A program made the translations under genes and the position numbers. 64,000 bases of DNA, taken from positions 12,586,001-12,650,000 of the forward strand of contig OU612068.1 of the NCBI GenBank assembly GCA_914767715.1, read 5' to 3'. Positions 23,640 to 37,610 of this stretch are shown here, piece by piece; position 1 is the stretch's first letter; each line of letters starts with the position of its first letter. The notes under the pieces are model-generated. The model made no database searches, was not told the origin of the DNA, and saw only the letters and a program-made list of their open reading frames with translations. Origin of the DNA: Membranipora membranacea. Taxonomy: Eukaryota; Bryozoa; Gymnolaemata; Cheilostomatida; Membraniporidae.

Positions 23640-24965
23640 ACATGCCAAACGGCAGCATTGAAAAATAAAAACACTGTTGGATTCTTATCAAACTCCAACC
23701 AGTTCAAGCTCTTATTGGCCTCATTCAAACTGCAGAATATTGGAATCCTCTGATTAACTGGTGGGTCATAACGCTGACTTGAAGTTTCAAAAATTATACC
23801 AAGGGAGGGTATCACAGTTTTTTTTCACCAAGATCAAAAAATAGATTCGCCTTAAACCTACCTCATAGGGAGGAGCAACTCCTGCTCATCTCGAATCTGC
23901 AAACCAATTGGCTCTGCGGCTCTTCACTCTCCGTCAGCGTCCGTTTTAACTAGGGTCACTTTTGCTAAAAAAAAACATGCCAAACGGCAGCATTGAAAAA
24001 TAAAAACTCTGTTGGATTCTTATCAAACTCCGACCAGTTCAAGCTCTTATTGGCCTTATTCAAACTGCAGAATATTGGAATCCTTTGATTAACTGGTGGG
24101 TCATAACGCTGACTTGAAGTTTCAAAAATGATACCAAGGGAGGGTATCACGTTTTTTTTCGCCGAGATCAAAAAATAGATTCGCTTCAAACCTACCTAAT
24201 AGGGAGGAGCAACTCCTGCTCATCTCGAATCTGCAAACCGTTTGGCTCTACGGCTTTTCACTCTCCGTCAGCGTCCGTTTTAATTAGGGTCACTTTTGCT
24301 AAAAAAAACATGCCAAACGGCAGCATTGAAAAATAAAAACTCTGTTGGATTCTTATCAAACTCCGACCAGTTCAAGCTCTTATTGGCCTCATTCAAACTG
24401 CAGAATATTGGAATCCTCTGATTAACTGGTGGGTCATAACGCTGACTTGAAGTTTCAAAAATTATACCAACGGAGGGTATCACGGTTTTTTTTCGCCGAG
24501 GTCAAAAAATAGATTCGCTTCAAACCTACCTCATAGGGAGGAGCAACTCCTGCTCATCTCGAATCTGCAAATCGTTTGGCTCTGCGGCTTTTCACTCTCC
24601 GTCAGCGTCCGTTTTAAATAGGGTTACTTTTGCTAAAAAAAAACATGCCAAACGGCAGCATTGAAAAATAAAAACTCTGTTGGATTCTTATCAAACTCCG
24701 ACCAGTTCAAGCTCTTATTGGCCTCATTCAAACTGCGGAATATGGGAATCCTCTGATTAACTGGTGGGTCATAACGCTGACTTGAAGTTTCAAAAATTAT
24801 ACCAAGGGAGGGTATCACGGTTTTTTTTCGCCGAGATCAAAAAATAGATTCACTTCAAACCTACCTCATAGGGAGGAGCAACTTCTGCTCATCTCGAATC
24901 TGCAAACCGTTTGGCTCTGCGGCTTTTCACTCTCCGTCAGCGTCCGTTTTAATTTCGGTCACTTT
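23640..24965. repeat. Four-copy block F, copy 1
   Basis: A roughly 4-monomer cassette with dense private variants: aacactgttgg, ctccaaccag, tttcaccaagatc, cgccttaaacc, aaaccaattggc, ggctcttcac, ggccttattc, cctttgattaac, aaaatgatacc, a T-tract missing one G before it, ctctacggc, aaatcgtttgg, aaatagggttac, actgcggaatatggg, caacttctgctc and aatttcggtcac. The series recurs at 25.2, 28.0 and 38.0 kb. One monomer has a longer minus-strand frame only because a T-tract base is lost. Confidence 0.88.
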
Positions 24966-25234
24966 TGCTAAAAAAAAACATGCCAAACGGCAGCATTGAA
25001 AAATAAAAACTCTGTTGGATTCTTATCAAACTCCGACCAGTTCAAGCTCTTATTGGCCTCATTCAAACTGCAGAATATTGGAATCCTCTGATTAACTGGT
25101 GGGTCATAACGCTGACTTGAAGTTTCAAAAATTATACCAAGGGAGGGTATCACGGTCTTTTTTCGCCGAGATCAAGAAATAGATTCACTTCAAACCTACC
25201 TCATAGGGAGGAGCAACTCCTGCTCATCTCGAAT

Positions 25235-26300
25235 CTGCAAACCAATTGGCTCTGCGGCTCTTCACTCTCCGTCAGCGTCCGTTTTAATTAGGGTCACTTT
25301 TGCTAAAAAAAAACATGCCAAACGGCAGCATTGAAAAATAAAAACTCTGTTGGATTCTTATCAAACTCCGACCAGTTCAAGCTCTTATTGGCCTTATTCA
25401 AACTGCAGAATATTGGAATCCTTTGATTAACTGGTGGGTCATAACGCTGACTTGAAGTTTCAAAAATGATACCAAGGGAGGGTATCACGTTTTTTTTCGC
25501 CGAGATCAAAAAATAGATTCGCTTCAAACCTACCTCATAGGGAGGAGCAACTCCTGCTCATCTCGAATCTGCAAACCGTTTGGCTCTACGGCTTTTCACT
25601 CTCCGTCAGCGTCCGTTTTAATTAGGGTCACTTTTGCTAAAAAAAACATGCCAAACGGCAGCATTGAAAAATAAAAACTCTGTTGGATTCTTATCAAACT
25701 CCGACCAGTTCAAGCTCTTATTGGCCTCATTCAAACTGCAGAATATTGGAATCCTCTGATTAACTGGTGGGTCATAACGCTGACTTGAAGTTTCAAAAAT
25801 TATACCAAGGGAGGGTATCACGGTTTTTTTTCGCCGAGGTCAAAAAATAGATTCGCTTCAAACCTACCTCATAGGGAGGAGCATCTCCTGCTCATCTCGA
25901 ATCTGCAAATCGTTTGGCTCTGCGGCTTTTCACTCTCCGTCAGCGTCCGTTTTAAATAGGGTTACTTTTGCTAAAAAAAAACATGCCAAACGGCAGCATT
26001 GAAAAATAAAAACTCTGTTGGATTCTTATCAAACTCCGACCAGTTCAAGCTCTTATTGGCCTCATTCAAACTGCGGAATATGGGAATCCTCTGATTAACT
26101 GGTGGGTCATAACGCTGACTTGAAGTTTCAAAAATTATACCAAGGGAGGGTATCACGGTTTTTTTTCGCCGAGATCAAAAAATAGATTCACTTCAAACCT
26201 ACCTCATAGGGAGGAGCAACTTCTGCTCATCTCGAATCTGCAAACCGTTTGGCTCTGCGGCTTTTCACTCTCCGTCAGCGTCCGTTTTAATTTCGGTCAC
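25235..26300. repeat. Four-copy block F, copy 2 (partial)
   Basis: Starts at aaaccaattggc and runs through aatttcgg, 1338 bp (4 monomers) after copy 1. The first marker group (aacactgttgg to cgccttaaacc) is missing, so this is a direct 4-monomer tandem duplication that began inside the block. Confidence 0.86.
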
Positions 26301-27989
26301 TTTTGCTAAAAAAAAACATGCCAAACGGCAGCATTGAAAAATAAAAACTCTGTTGGATTCTTATCAAACTCCGACCAGTTCAAGCTCTTATTGGCCTCAT
26401 TCAAACTGCAGAATATTGGAATCCTCTGATTAACTGGTGGGTCATAACGCTGACTTGAAGTTTCAAAAATTATACCAAGGGAGGGTATCACGGTTTTTTT
26501 TCGCCGAGATCAAGAAATAGATTCACTTCAAACCTACCTCATAGGGAGGAGCAACTCCTGCTCATCTCGAATCTGCAAACCGTTTGGCTCTGCGGCTTTT
26601 CACTCTCCGTCAGCGTCCGTTTTAATTAGGGTCACTTTTGCTAAAAAAAAACATGCCAAACGGCAGCATTGAAAAATAAAAACTCTGTTGGATTCTTATC
26701 AAACTCCGACCAGTTCAAGCTCTTATTGGCCTCATTCAAACTGCAGAATATTGGAATCCTCTGATTAACTGGTGGGTCATAACGCTGACTTGAAGTTTCA
26801 AAAATTATACCAAGGGAGGGTATCACGGTTTTTTTTCGCCGAGATCAAAAAATAGATTCACTTCAAACCTACCTCATAGGGAGGAGCAACTCCTGCTCAT
26901 CTCGAATCTGCAAACCGTTTGGCTCTGCGGCTTTTCACTCTCCGTCAGCGTCCGTTTTAATTAGGGTCACTTTTGCTAAAAAAAAACATGCCAAACGGCA
27001 GCATTGAAAAATAAAAACTCTGTTGGATTCTTATCAAACTCCGACCAGTTCAAGCTCTTATTGGCCTCATTCAAACTGCAGAATATTGGAATCCTCTGAT
27101 TAACTGGTGGGTCATAACGCTGACTTGAAGTTTCAAAAATTATACCAAGGGAGGGTATCACGGTTTTTTTTCGCCGAGATCAAAAAATAGATTCGCTTCA
27201 AACCTACCTCATAGGGAGGAGCAACTCCTGCTCATCTCGAATCTGCAAACCGTTTGGCTCTGCGGCTTTTCACTCTCTGTCAGCGTCCGTTTTAATTAGG
27301 GTCACTTTTGCTAAAAAAAAACATGCCAAACGGCAGCATTGAAAAATAAAAACTCTGTTGGATTCTTATCAAACTCCGACCAGCTCAAGCTCTTATTGGC
27401 CTCATTCAAACTGCAGAATATTGGAATCCTCTGATTAACTGGTGGGTCATAACGCTGACTTGAAGTTTCAAAAATTATACCAAGGGAGGGTATCACGGTT
27501 TCTTTTCGCCGAGAACAAAAAATAGATTCGCTTCAAACCTACCTCATAGGGAGGAGCAACTCCTGCTCATCTCGAATCTGCAAACCGTTTGGCTCTGCGG
27601 CTTTTCACTCTCCGTCAGCGTCCGTTTTAATTAGGGTCACTTTTGCTAAAAAAAAACATGCCAAACGGCAGCATTGAAAAATAAAAACTCTGTTGGATTC
27701 TTATTAAACTCCGACCAGTTCAAGCTCTTATTGGCCTCATTCAAACTGCAGAATATTGGAATCCTCTGATTAACTGGTGGGTCATAACGCTGACTTGAAG
27801 TTTCAAAAATTATACCAAGTGAGGGTATCACGGTTTTTTTTCGCCGAGATCAAAAAATAGATTCGCTTCAAACCTATCTCATAGGGAGAAGCATCTCCTG
27901 CTCATCTCTAATCTGCAAACCGTTTGGCTCTGCGGATTTTCACTCTCCGTCAGCGTCCGTTTTAATTAGGGTCACTTTTGCTAAAAAAA

Positions 27990-29310
27990 AACATGCCAAA
28001 CGGCAGCATTGAAAAATAAAAACACTGTTGGATTCTTATCAAACTCCAACCAGTTCAAGCTCTTATTGGCCTCATTCAAACTGCAGAATATTGGAATCCT
28101 CTGATTAACTGGTGGGTCATAACGCTGACTTGAAGTTTCAAAAATTATACCAAGGGAGGGTATCACGGTTTTTTTTCACCAAGATCAAAAAATAGATTCG
28201 CCTTAAACCTACCTCATAGGGAGGAGCAACTCCTGCTCATCTCGAATCTGCAAACCAATTGGCTCTGCGGCTCTTCACTCTCCGTCAGCGTCCGTTTTAA
28301 TTAGGGTCACTTTTGCTAAAAAAAAACATGCCAAACGGCAGCATTGAAAAATAAAAACTCTGTTGGATTCTTATCAAACTCCGACCAGTTCAAGCTCTTA
28401 TTGGCCTTATTCAAACTGCAGAATATTGGAATCCTTTGATTAACTGGTGGGTCATAACGCTGACTTGAAGTTTCAAAAATGATACCAAGGGAGGGTATCA
28501 CGTTTTTTTTCGCCGAGATCAAAAAATAGATTCGCTTCAAACCTACCTCATAGGGAGGAGCAACTCCTGCTCATCTCGAATCTGCAAACCGTTTGGCTCT
28601 ACGGCTTTTCACTCTCCGTCAGCGTCCGTTTTAATTAGGGTCACTTTTGCTAAAAAAAACATGCCAAACGGCAGCATTGAAAAATAAAAACTCTGTTGGA
28701 TTCTTATCAAACTCCGACCAGTTCAAGCTCTTATTGGCCTCATTCAAACTGCAGAATATTGGAATCCTCTGATTAACTGGTGGGTCATAACGCTGACTTG
28801 AAGTTTCAAAAATTATACCAAGGGAGGGTATCACGGTTTTTTTTCGCCGAGATCAAAAAATAGATTCGCTTCAAACCTACCTCATAGGGAGGAGCAACTC
28901 CTGCTCATCTCGAATCTGCAAATCGTTTGGCTCTGCGGCTTTTCACTCTCCGTCAGCGTCCGTTTTAAATAGGGTTACTTTTGCTAAAAAAAACATGCCA
29001 AACGGCAGCATTGAAAAATAAAAACTCTGTTGGATTCTTATCAAACTCCGACCAGTTCAAGCTCTTATTGGCCTCATTCAAACTGCGGAATATGGGAATC
29101 CTCTGATTAACTGGTGGGTCATAAGGCTGACTTGAAGTTTCAAAAATTATACCAAGGGAGGGTATCACGGTTTTTTTCGCCGAGATCAAAAAAAAGATTC
29201 ACTTCAAACCTACCTCATAGGGAGGAGCAACTTCTGCTCATCTCGAATCTGCAAACCGTTTGGCTCTGCGGCTTTTCACTCTCCGTCAGCGTCCGTTTTA
29301 ATTTCGGTCA
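27990..29310. repeat. Four-copy block F, copy 3
   Basis: Full marker series 4351 bp (13 monomers) after copy 1. Homology extends left to about 27,480 through the ggtttcttttcgcc/gaacaaaaa and agaagcatctcc monomers, matching 23,130 onward, and right to about 29,500. Its last monomer has changes of its own: ataaggctgac near 29122, a shorter T-tract, and aaaaaagattcac near 29190. Confidence 0.86.
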
Positions 29311-29944
29311 CTTTTGCTAAAAAAAAACATGCCAAACGGCAGCATTGAAAAATAAAAACTCTGTTGGATTCTTATCAAACTCCGACCAGTTCAAGCTCTT
29401 ATTGGCCTTATTCAAACTGCAGAATATTGGAATCCTCTGATTAACTGGTGGGTCATAACGCTGACTTGAAGTTTCAAAAATTATACCAAGGGAGGGTATC
29501 ACGGTTTTTTTTCGCCGAGATCAAGAAATAGATTCACTTCAAACCTACCTCATAGGGAGGAGCAACTCCTGCTCACCTCGAATCTGCAAACCGTTTGGCT
29601 CTGCGGCTTTTCACTCTCCGTCAGCGTCCGTTTTAATTAGGGTCACTTTTGCTAAAAAAAAACATGCCAAACGGCAGCATTGAAAAATAAAAACTCTGTT
29701 GGATTCTTATCAAACTCCGACCAGTTCAAGCTCTTATTGGCCTCATTCAAACTGCAGAATATTGGAATCCTCTGATTAACTGGTGGGTCATAACGCTGAC
29801 TTGAAGTTTCAAAAATTATACCAAGGGAGGGTATCACGGTTTTTTTTCGCCGAGATCAAAAAATAGATTCGCTTCAAACCTACCTCATAGGGAGGAGCAA
29901 CTCCTGCTCATCTCGAATCTGCAAACCGTTTGGCTCTGCGGCTT

Positions 29945-31530
29945 TTCACTCTCTGTCAGCGTCCGTTTTAATTAGGGTCACTTTTGCTAAAAAAAAAACA
30001 TGCCAAACGGCAGCATTGAAAAATAAAAACTCTGTTGGATTCTTATCAAACTCCGACCAGTTCAAGCTCTTATTGGCCTCATTCAAACTGCAGAATATTG
30101 GAATCCTTTGATTAACTGGTGGGTCATAACGCTGACTTGAAGTTTCAAAAATTATACCAAGGGAGGGTATCACGGTTTTTTTTCGCCGAGATCAAAAAAT
30201 AGATTCGCATTAAACCTACCTCATAGGGAGGAGCAACTCCTGCTCATCTCGAATCTGCAAACCGTTTGGCTCTGCGGCTTTCCACTCTCCGTCAGCGTCC
30301 GTTTTAATTAGGGTCACTTTTGCTAAAAAAAAACATGCCAAACGGCAGCATTGAAAAATAAAAACTCTGTTGGATTCTTATCAAACTCCGACCAGTTCAA
30401 GCTCTTATTGGTCTCATTCAAACTGCAGAATATTGGAATCCTCTGATTAACTGGTGGGTCTTAACGCTGACTTGAAGTTTCAAAAATTATACCAAAGGAG
30501 GGTATCACGGTTTTTTTTCGCCGAGATCAAAAAATAGATTCACTTCAAACCTACCTCATAGGGAGGAGCAACTCCTGCTCATCTCGAATCTGCAAACCGT
30601 TTGGCTCTGCGGCTTTTCACTCTCCGTCAGCGTCCGTTTTAATTAGGGTCACTTTTGCTAAAAAAAAACGTGTTAAACGGCAGCATTGAAAAATAAAAAC
30701 TCTGTTGGATTCTTATCAAACTCCGACCAGTTCAAGCTCATATTGGCCTCATTCAAACTGCAGAATATTGGAATCCTCTGATTAACTGGTGGGTCATAAC
30801 GCTGACTTGAAGTTTCAAAAATTATACCAAAGGAGGGTATCACGGTTTTTTTTCGCCGAGATCAAAAAATAGATTCACTTCAAACCTACCTCATAGGGAG
30901 GAGCAACTCCTGCTCATCTCGAATCTGCAAACCGTTTGGCTCTGCGGCTTTTCACTCTCCGTCAGCGTCCGTTTTAATTAGGGTCACTTTTGCTAAAAAA
31001 AAACATGCCAAACGGCAGCATTGAAAAATAAAAACTCTGTTTGATTCTTATCAAACTCCGACCAGTTCAAGCTCTTATTGGCCTCATTCAAACTGCAGAA
31101 TATTGGAATCCTCTGATTAACTGGTGGGTCATAACGTTGACTTGAAGTTTCAAAAATTATACCAAGGGAGGGTATCACGGTTTTTATTCGCCGAGATCAA
31201 AAAATAGATTCACTTCAAACCTACCTCATAGGGAGGAGCAACTCCTGCTCATCTCGAATCTGCAAGCCGTTTGGCTCTGCGGCTTTTCACTCTCCGTCAG
31301 AGTCCGTTTTAATTAGGGTCACTTTTGCTAAAAAAAAATATGCCAAACGGCAGCATTGAAAAATAAAAACTCTGTTGGATTCTTATCAAACTCCGACCAG
31401 TTCAAGCTCTTATTGGCCTCATTCAGACTGCAGAATATTGGAATCCTCTGATTAACTGGTGGGTCATAACGCTGACTTGAAGTCTCAAAAATTATACCAA
31501 GGGAGGGTATCACGGTGTTTTTTCGCCGAG
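29945..31530. repeat. Three-copy block G, copy 1
   Basis: Marker order: ctctctgtcag, cctttgattaac, gctttccactc, ggtctcattc, gttaaacggc, tttttattcgcc, gcaagccgtttgg, cagagtccg, aatatgccaaac, ttcagactgcag, agtctcaaaaatt, ggtgttttttcgcc. It recurs 10380 bp (31 monomers) and about 12725 bp (38 monomers) downstream. This copy has private changes: gcgcattaaacc-type variation near 30207, gtgggtcttaacg near 30461 and ctcatattggcc near 30737. Confidence 0.86.
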
Positions 31531-32350
31531 ATAAAAAAATAGTTTCGCTTCAAACCTACCTCATAGGGAGGAGCAACTCCTGCTCATCTCGAATCTGCAA
31601 ACCGTTTGGCTCTGCGGCTTTTCACTCTCCGTCAGCGTCCGTGTTAATTAGGGTCACTTTTGCTAAAAAAAAACATGCCAAAGGGCAGCATTGAAAAATA
31701 AAAACTCTGTTGGATTCTTATCAAACTCCGACCAGTTCAAGCTCTTATTGGCCTCATTCAAACTGCAGAATATTGGAATCCTCTGATTAACTGGTGGGTC
31801 ATAACGCTGACTTGAAGTTTCAAAAATTATACCAAGGGAGGGTATCACGCTTTTTTTTCGCCGGGATCAAAAAATAGATTCACTTCAAACCTACCTCATA
31901 GGGAGGAGCAACTCCTGCTCATCTCGAATCTGCAAACCGTTTGGCTCTGCGGCTTTTCACTCTCCGTCAGCGTCCGTTTTAATTTCGGTCACTTTTGCTA
32001 AAAAAAACATGCCAAACGGCAGCATTGAAAAATAAAAACTCTGTTGGATTCTTATGAAACTCCGACCAGTTCAAGCTCTTATTGGCCTCATTCAAACTGC
32101 AGAATATTTGAATCCTCTGATTAACTGGTGGGTCATAACGCTGACTTGAAGTTTCAAAAATTATACCAAGGGAGGGTATCACGGTTTTTTTTCGCCGAGA
32201 TCAAGAAATAGATTCACTTCAAACCTACCTCATAGGGAGGAGCAACTCCTGCTCATCTCGAATCTGCAAACCGTTTGGCTCTGCGGCTTTTCACTCTCCG
32301 TCAGCGTCCGTTTTAATTAGGGTCACTTTTGCTAAAAAAAATTATGCCAA
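31510..32350. repeat. Segment repeated at 33185-34025 (5 monomers away)
   Basis: Markers: ggtgttttttcgcc with gagataaaaaaatag and gtttcgc, ccgtgttaattag, gccgggatc, aatttcgg, gaatatttgaatcc, aaaaattatgcc. The spacing is about 1673 bp. The gaatatttgaatcc monomer appears again near 34781 and 45833. Confidence 0.85.
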
Positions 32351-33184
32351 ACGGCAGCATTGAAAAATAAAAACTCTGTTGGATTCTTATCAAACTCCGA
32401 CCAGTTCAAGCTCTTATTGGCCTCATTCAAACTGCAGAATATTGGAATCCTCTGATTAACTGGTGGGTCATAACGCTGACTTGAAGTTTCAAAAATTATA
32501 CCAAAGGAGGGTATCACGGTTTTTTTTCGCCGAGATCAAAAAATCGCTTCACTTCAAACCTACCTCATAGGGAGGAACAACTCCTGCTCATCTCGAATCT
32601 GCAAACCGTTTGGCTCTGCGGCTTTTCACTCTCCGTCAGCGTCCGTTTTAATTTCGGTCACCTTTGCTAAAAAAAACATGCCAAACGGCAGCATTGAAAA
32701 ATAAAAACTCTGTTGGATTCTTATCAAACTCCGACCAGTTCAAGCTCTTATTGGCCTCATTCAAACTGCAGAATATTGGAATCCTTTGATTAACTGGTGG
32801 GTCATAACGCTGACTTGAAGTTTCAAAAATTATACCAAGGGAGGGTATCACGGTTTTTTTTCGCCGAGATCAAAAAATAGATTCGCTTCAAACCTACCTC
32901 ATAGGGAGGAGCAACTCCTGCTCATCTCGAATCTGCAAACCGTTTGGCTCTGCGGCTTTCCACTCTCCGTCAGCGTCCGTTTTAATTAGGGTCACTTTTG
33001 CTAAAAAAAAACATGCCAAACGGCAGCATTGAAAAATAAAAACTCTGTTGGATTCTTATCAAACTCCGACCAGTTCAAGCTCTTATTGGCCTCATTCAGA
33101 CTGCAGAATATTGGAATCCTCTGATTAACTGGTGGGTCATAACGCTGACTTGAAGTCTCAAAAATTATACCAAGGGAGGGTATC

Positions 33185-34025
33185 ACGGTGTTTTTTCGCC
33201 GAGATAAAAAAATAGTTTCGCTTCAAACCTACCTCATAGGGAGGAGCAACTCCTGCTCATCTCGAATCTGCAAATTGTTTGGCTCTGCGGCTTTTCACTC
33301 TCCGTCAGCGTCCGTGTTAATTAGGGTCACTTTTGCTAAAAAAAAACATGCCAGACGGCAGCATTGAAAAATAAAAACTCTGTTGGATTCTTATCAAACT
33401 CCGACCAGTTCAAGCTCTTATTGGCCTCATTCAAACTGCAGAATATTGGAATCCTCTGATTAACTGGTGGGTCATAACGCTGACTTGAAGTTTCAAAAAT
33501 TATACCAAGGGAGGGTATCACGGTTTTTTTTCGCCGGGATCAAAAAATAGATTCACTTCAAACCTACCTCATAGGGAGGAGCAACTCCTGCTCATCTCGA
33601 ATCTGCAAACCGTTTGGCTCTGCGGCTTTTCACTCTCCGTCAGCGTCCGTTTTAATTTCGGTCACTTTTGCTAAAAAAAACATGCCAAACGGCAGCATTG
33701 AAAAATAAAAACTCTGTTGGATTCTTATCAAACTCCGACCAGTTCAAGCTCTTATTGGCCTCATTCAAACTGCAGAATATTTGAATCCTCTGATTAACTG
33801 GTGGGTCATAACGCTGACTTGAAGTTTCAAAAATTATACCAAGGGAGGGTATCACGGTTTTTTTTCGCCGAGATCAAGAAATAGATTCACTTCAAACCTA
33901 CCTCATAGGGAGGAGCAACTCCTGCTCATCTCGAATCTGCAAACCGTTTGGCTCTGCGGCTTTTCACTCTCCGTCAGCGTCCGTTTTAATTAGGGTCACT
34001 TTTGCTAAAAAAAATTATGCCAAAC
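33185..34025. repeat. Second copy of the 31510-32350 segment
   Basis: Same markers in order. Differences: caaattgtttgg near 33271 and ccagacggc near 33351 here, against ccaaagggc near 31678 and cttatgaaactcc near 32051 in the left copy. The gaatatttgaatcc monomer is then repeated three monomers on, near 34781. Confidence 0.84.
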
Positions 34026-35004
34026 GGCAGCATTGAAAAATAAAAACTCTGTTGGATTCTTATCAAACTCCGACCAGTTCAAGCTCTTATTGGCCTCATT
34101 CAAACTGCAGAATATTGGAATCCTCTGATTAACTGGTGGGTCATAACGCTGACTTGAAGTTTCAAAAATTATACCAAGGGAGGGTATCACGGTTTTTTTT
34201 CGCCAAGATCAAAAAATAGATTCACTTCAAACCTACCTCATAGGGAGGAGCAACTCCTGCTCATCTCGAATCTGCTAACCGTTTGGCTCTGCGGCTTTTC
34301 ACTCTCCGTCAGCGTCCGTTTTAATTAGGGTCACTTTTGCTAAAAAAAAACATGCCAAACGGCAGCATTGAAAAATAAAAACTCTGTTGGATTCTTATCA
34401 AACTCCGACCAGTTCAAGCTCTTATTGGCCTCATTCAAACTGCAGAATATTGGAATCCTCTGATTAACTGGTGGGTCATAACGCTGACTTGAAGTTTCAA
34501 AAATTATACCAAAGGAGGGTATCACGGTTTTTTTTCGCCGAGATCAAAATATCGATTCACTTCAAACCTACCTCATAGGGAGGAGCAACTCCTGCTCATC
34601 TCGAATCTGCAAACCGTTTGGCTCTGCGGCTTTTCACTCTCCGTCAGCGTCCGTTTTAATTTCGGTCACTTTTGCTAAAAAAAACATGCCAAACGGCAGC
34701 ATTGAAAAATAAAAACTCTGTTGGATTCTTATCAAACTCCGACCAGTTCAAGCTCTTATTGGCCTCATTCAAACTGCAGAATATTTGAATCCTCTGATTA
34801 ACTGGTGGGTCATAACGCTGACTTGAAGTTTCAAAAATTATACCAAGGGAGGGTATCACGGTTTTTTTTCGCCGAGATCAAGAAATAGATTCACTTCAAA
34901 CCTACCTCATAGGGAGGAGCAACTCCTGCTCATCTCGAATCTGCAAACCGTTTGGCTCTGCGGCTTTTCACTCTCCGTCAGCGTCCGTTTTAATTAGGGT
35001 CACT

Positions 35005-35805
35005 TTTGCTAAAAAAAAACATGCCAAACGACAGCATTGAAAAACAAAAACTCTGTTAGATTCTTATCAAACTCCGACCAGTTCAAGCTCTTATTGGCCT
35101 CATTCAAACTGCAGAATATTGGAATCCTCTGATTAACTGGTGGGTCATAATGCTGACTTGAAGTTTCAAAAATTATACCTAGGGAGGGTATCACGGTTTT
35201 TTTTCGCCGAGATCAAAAAATAGATTCGCTTCAAACCTACCTCATAGGGAGGAGCAACTCATGCTCATCTCGAATCTGCAAACCGTTTGGCTCTGCGGCT
35301 TTTCACTCTCCGTCAGCGTCCGTTTTAATTAGGGTCACTTTTGCTAAAAAAAAACATGCCAAACGGCAGCATCGAAAAATAAAAACTCTGTTGGATTCTT
35401 ATCAAACTCCGACCAGTTCAAGCTCTTATTGGCCTCATTCAAACTGCAGAATATTGGAATCCTCTGATTAACTGGTGGGTCATAACGCTGACTTGAAGTT
35501 TCAAAAATTATACCAATGGAGGGTATGACGGTTTTTTTTCGCCGAGATCAAAAAATAGATTCGCTTCAAACCTACCTCCTAGGGAGGAGCAACTCCTGCT
35601 CATCTCGAATCTGAAAACCGTTTGGCTCTGCGGCTTTTCACTCTCCGTCAGCGTCCGTTGTAATTAGGGTCACTTTTGCTAAAAAAAAACATGCCAAACG
35701 GCAGCATTGAAAAATAAAAACTCTGTTGGATTCTTATCAAACTCCGACCAGTTTAAGCTCTTATTGGCCTCATTCAAACTGCAGAATATTGGAATCCTCT
35801 GATTA
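35005..35805. repeat. Super-unit start, copy 2
   Basis: Same marker order as 18600-19400. Differences include acgacagc and gaaaaacaaaaac near 35030-35045, and ttgtaattag near 35659. The block is followed by markers from 20.5, 21.6 and 23.6 kb in the same order but with shorter spacings. Confidence 0.87.
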
Positions 35806-36369
35806 ACTGGTGGGTCATAACGCTGACTTGGAGTTTCAAAAGTTATACCAAGGGAGGGTATCACGGTTTTTTTTCGCCGAGATCAAAAAATAGATTCGCT
35901 TCAAACCTACCTCATAGGGAGGAGCAACTCCTTTTCATCTCGAATCTGCAAACCGTTTGGCTCTGCGGCTTTTCACTCTCCGTCAGCGTCCGTTTTATTT
36001 ATGGTCACTTTTGCTAAAAAAAAACATGCCAAACGGCAGCATTGAAAAATAAAAACTCTGTTGGATTCTTATCAAACTCCGACCAGTTCAAGCTCTTATT
36101 GGCCTCATTCAAACTGCAGAATATTGGAATCCTCTGATTAACTGGTGGGTCATAACGCTGACTTGAAGTTTCAAAAATTATACCAAGGGAGGGGATCACG
36201 GCTTTTTTTCGCCGAGATCAAAAAATAGATTCGCTTCAAACCTACCTCATAGGGAGGAGCAACTCCTGCTCATCTCGAATCTGCAAACCGTTTGGCTCTG
36301 CGGCTTTTCACTCTCCGTCAGCGTCCGTTTTAATTAGGGTCACTTTTGCTAAAAAAAAACATGCCAAAC

Positions 36370-37610
36370 GGCAGCATTGAAAAATGAAAACTCTGTTGGA
36401 TTCTTATCAAACTCCGACCAGTTCAAGCTCTTATTGGCCTCATTCAAACTGCAGAATATTGGAATCCTCTGATTAACTGGTGGGTCATAACACTGACTTG
36501 AAGTTTCAAAAATTATACCAAGGGAGGGTATCACGGTTTTTTTTCGCCGAGATAAAAAAAATAGATTCGCTTCAAACCTACCTCATAGGGAGGAGCAACT
36601 CCTGCTCATCTCGAATCTGCAAACCGTTTGGCTCTGCGGCTTTTCACTCTCCGTCAGCTTCTGTTTTAATTAGGGTCACTTTTGCTAAAAAAAACATGCT
36701 AAACGGCAGCATCGAAAAATAAGAACTCTGTTGGATTCTTATCAAACTCCGACCAGTTCAAGCTCTTATTGGCCTCATTCAAACTGCAGAATATTGGAAT
36801 CCTCTGATTAACTGGTGGGTCATAACGCTGACTTGAAGTTTCAAAAATTATACCAAGGGAGGGTATCACGGTTTTTTTTCGCCGAGATCAAAAAATAGAT
36901 TCGCTTCAAACCTACCTCATAGGGAGGAGCAACTCCTGCTCATCTCGAATCTGCAAACCGTTTGGCTCTACTGCTTTTCACTCTCCGTCAGCGTCCGTTT
37001 TAATTAGGGTCACTTTTGCTAAAAAAAAACATGCCAAACTGCAGCATTGAAAAATAAAAACTCTGTTGGATTCTTCTCAAACTCCGACCAGTTCAAGCTC
37101 TTATTGGCCTCATTCAAACTGCAGAATAGTGGAATCCTCTGATTAACTGGTGGGTCATAACGCTGACTTGAAGTTTCAAAAATTATACCAAGGGAGGGTA
37201 TCACGGTTTCTTTTCGCCGGGAACAAAAAATAGATTCGCTTCAAACCTACCTCATAGGGAGGAGCAACTCCTGCTCATCTCGATTCTGCAAGCCGTTTGG
37301 CTCTGCGGCTTTTCACTCTCCGTCAGCGTCCGTTTTAATTAGGGTCACTTTTGCTAAAAAAAAACATGCCAAACGGCAGCATTGAAAAATAAAAACTCTG
37401 TTGGATTCTTATCAAACTCCGACCAGTTCAAGCTCTTATTGGCCTCATTCAAACTGCAGAATATTGGAATCCTCTGATTAACTGGTGGGTCATAACGCTG
37501 ACTTGAAGTTTCAAAAATTATACCAAGTGAGGGTATCACGGTTTTTTTTCGCTGAGATCAAAAAATAGATTCGCTTCAAACCTATCTCATAGGGAGAAGC
37601 ATCTCCTGCT
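36370..37610. repeat. Second copy of the 21640-22880 segment
   Basis: Carries the listed markers in order. Private differences: cataacactgac near 36487, aactgcagcattg near 37037, gaatagtgg near 37125, gccgggaac near 37217 and cgattctgcaagccg near 37281. These are later point changes on the copied segment. Confidence 0.84.

Larger units (their letters stand above)
11300..24800. repeat. Zone 2: near-consensus monomers with 4- and 6-monomer repeats
   Basis: About 40 monomers without the zone 1 variants and without the gattcac variant of zone 3. It contains the 6-monomer-spaced pair at 12.9 and 14.9 kb, the tandem 4-monomer repeat at 15.78-18.46 kb, and the start of the super-unit that recurs from 35.0 kb. 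Several copies match consensus at nearly all positions, including the reference monomer. Limits are those of the marker variants and are approximate. Confidence 0.65.
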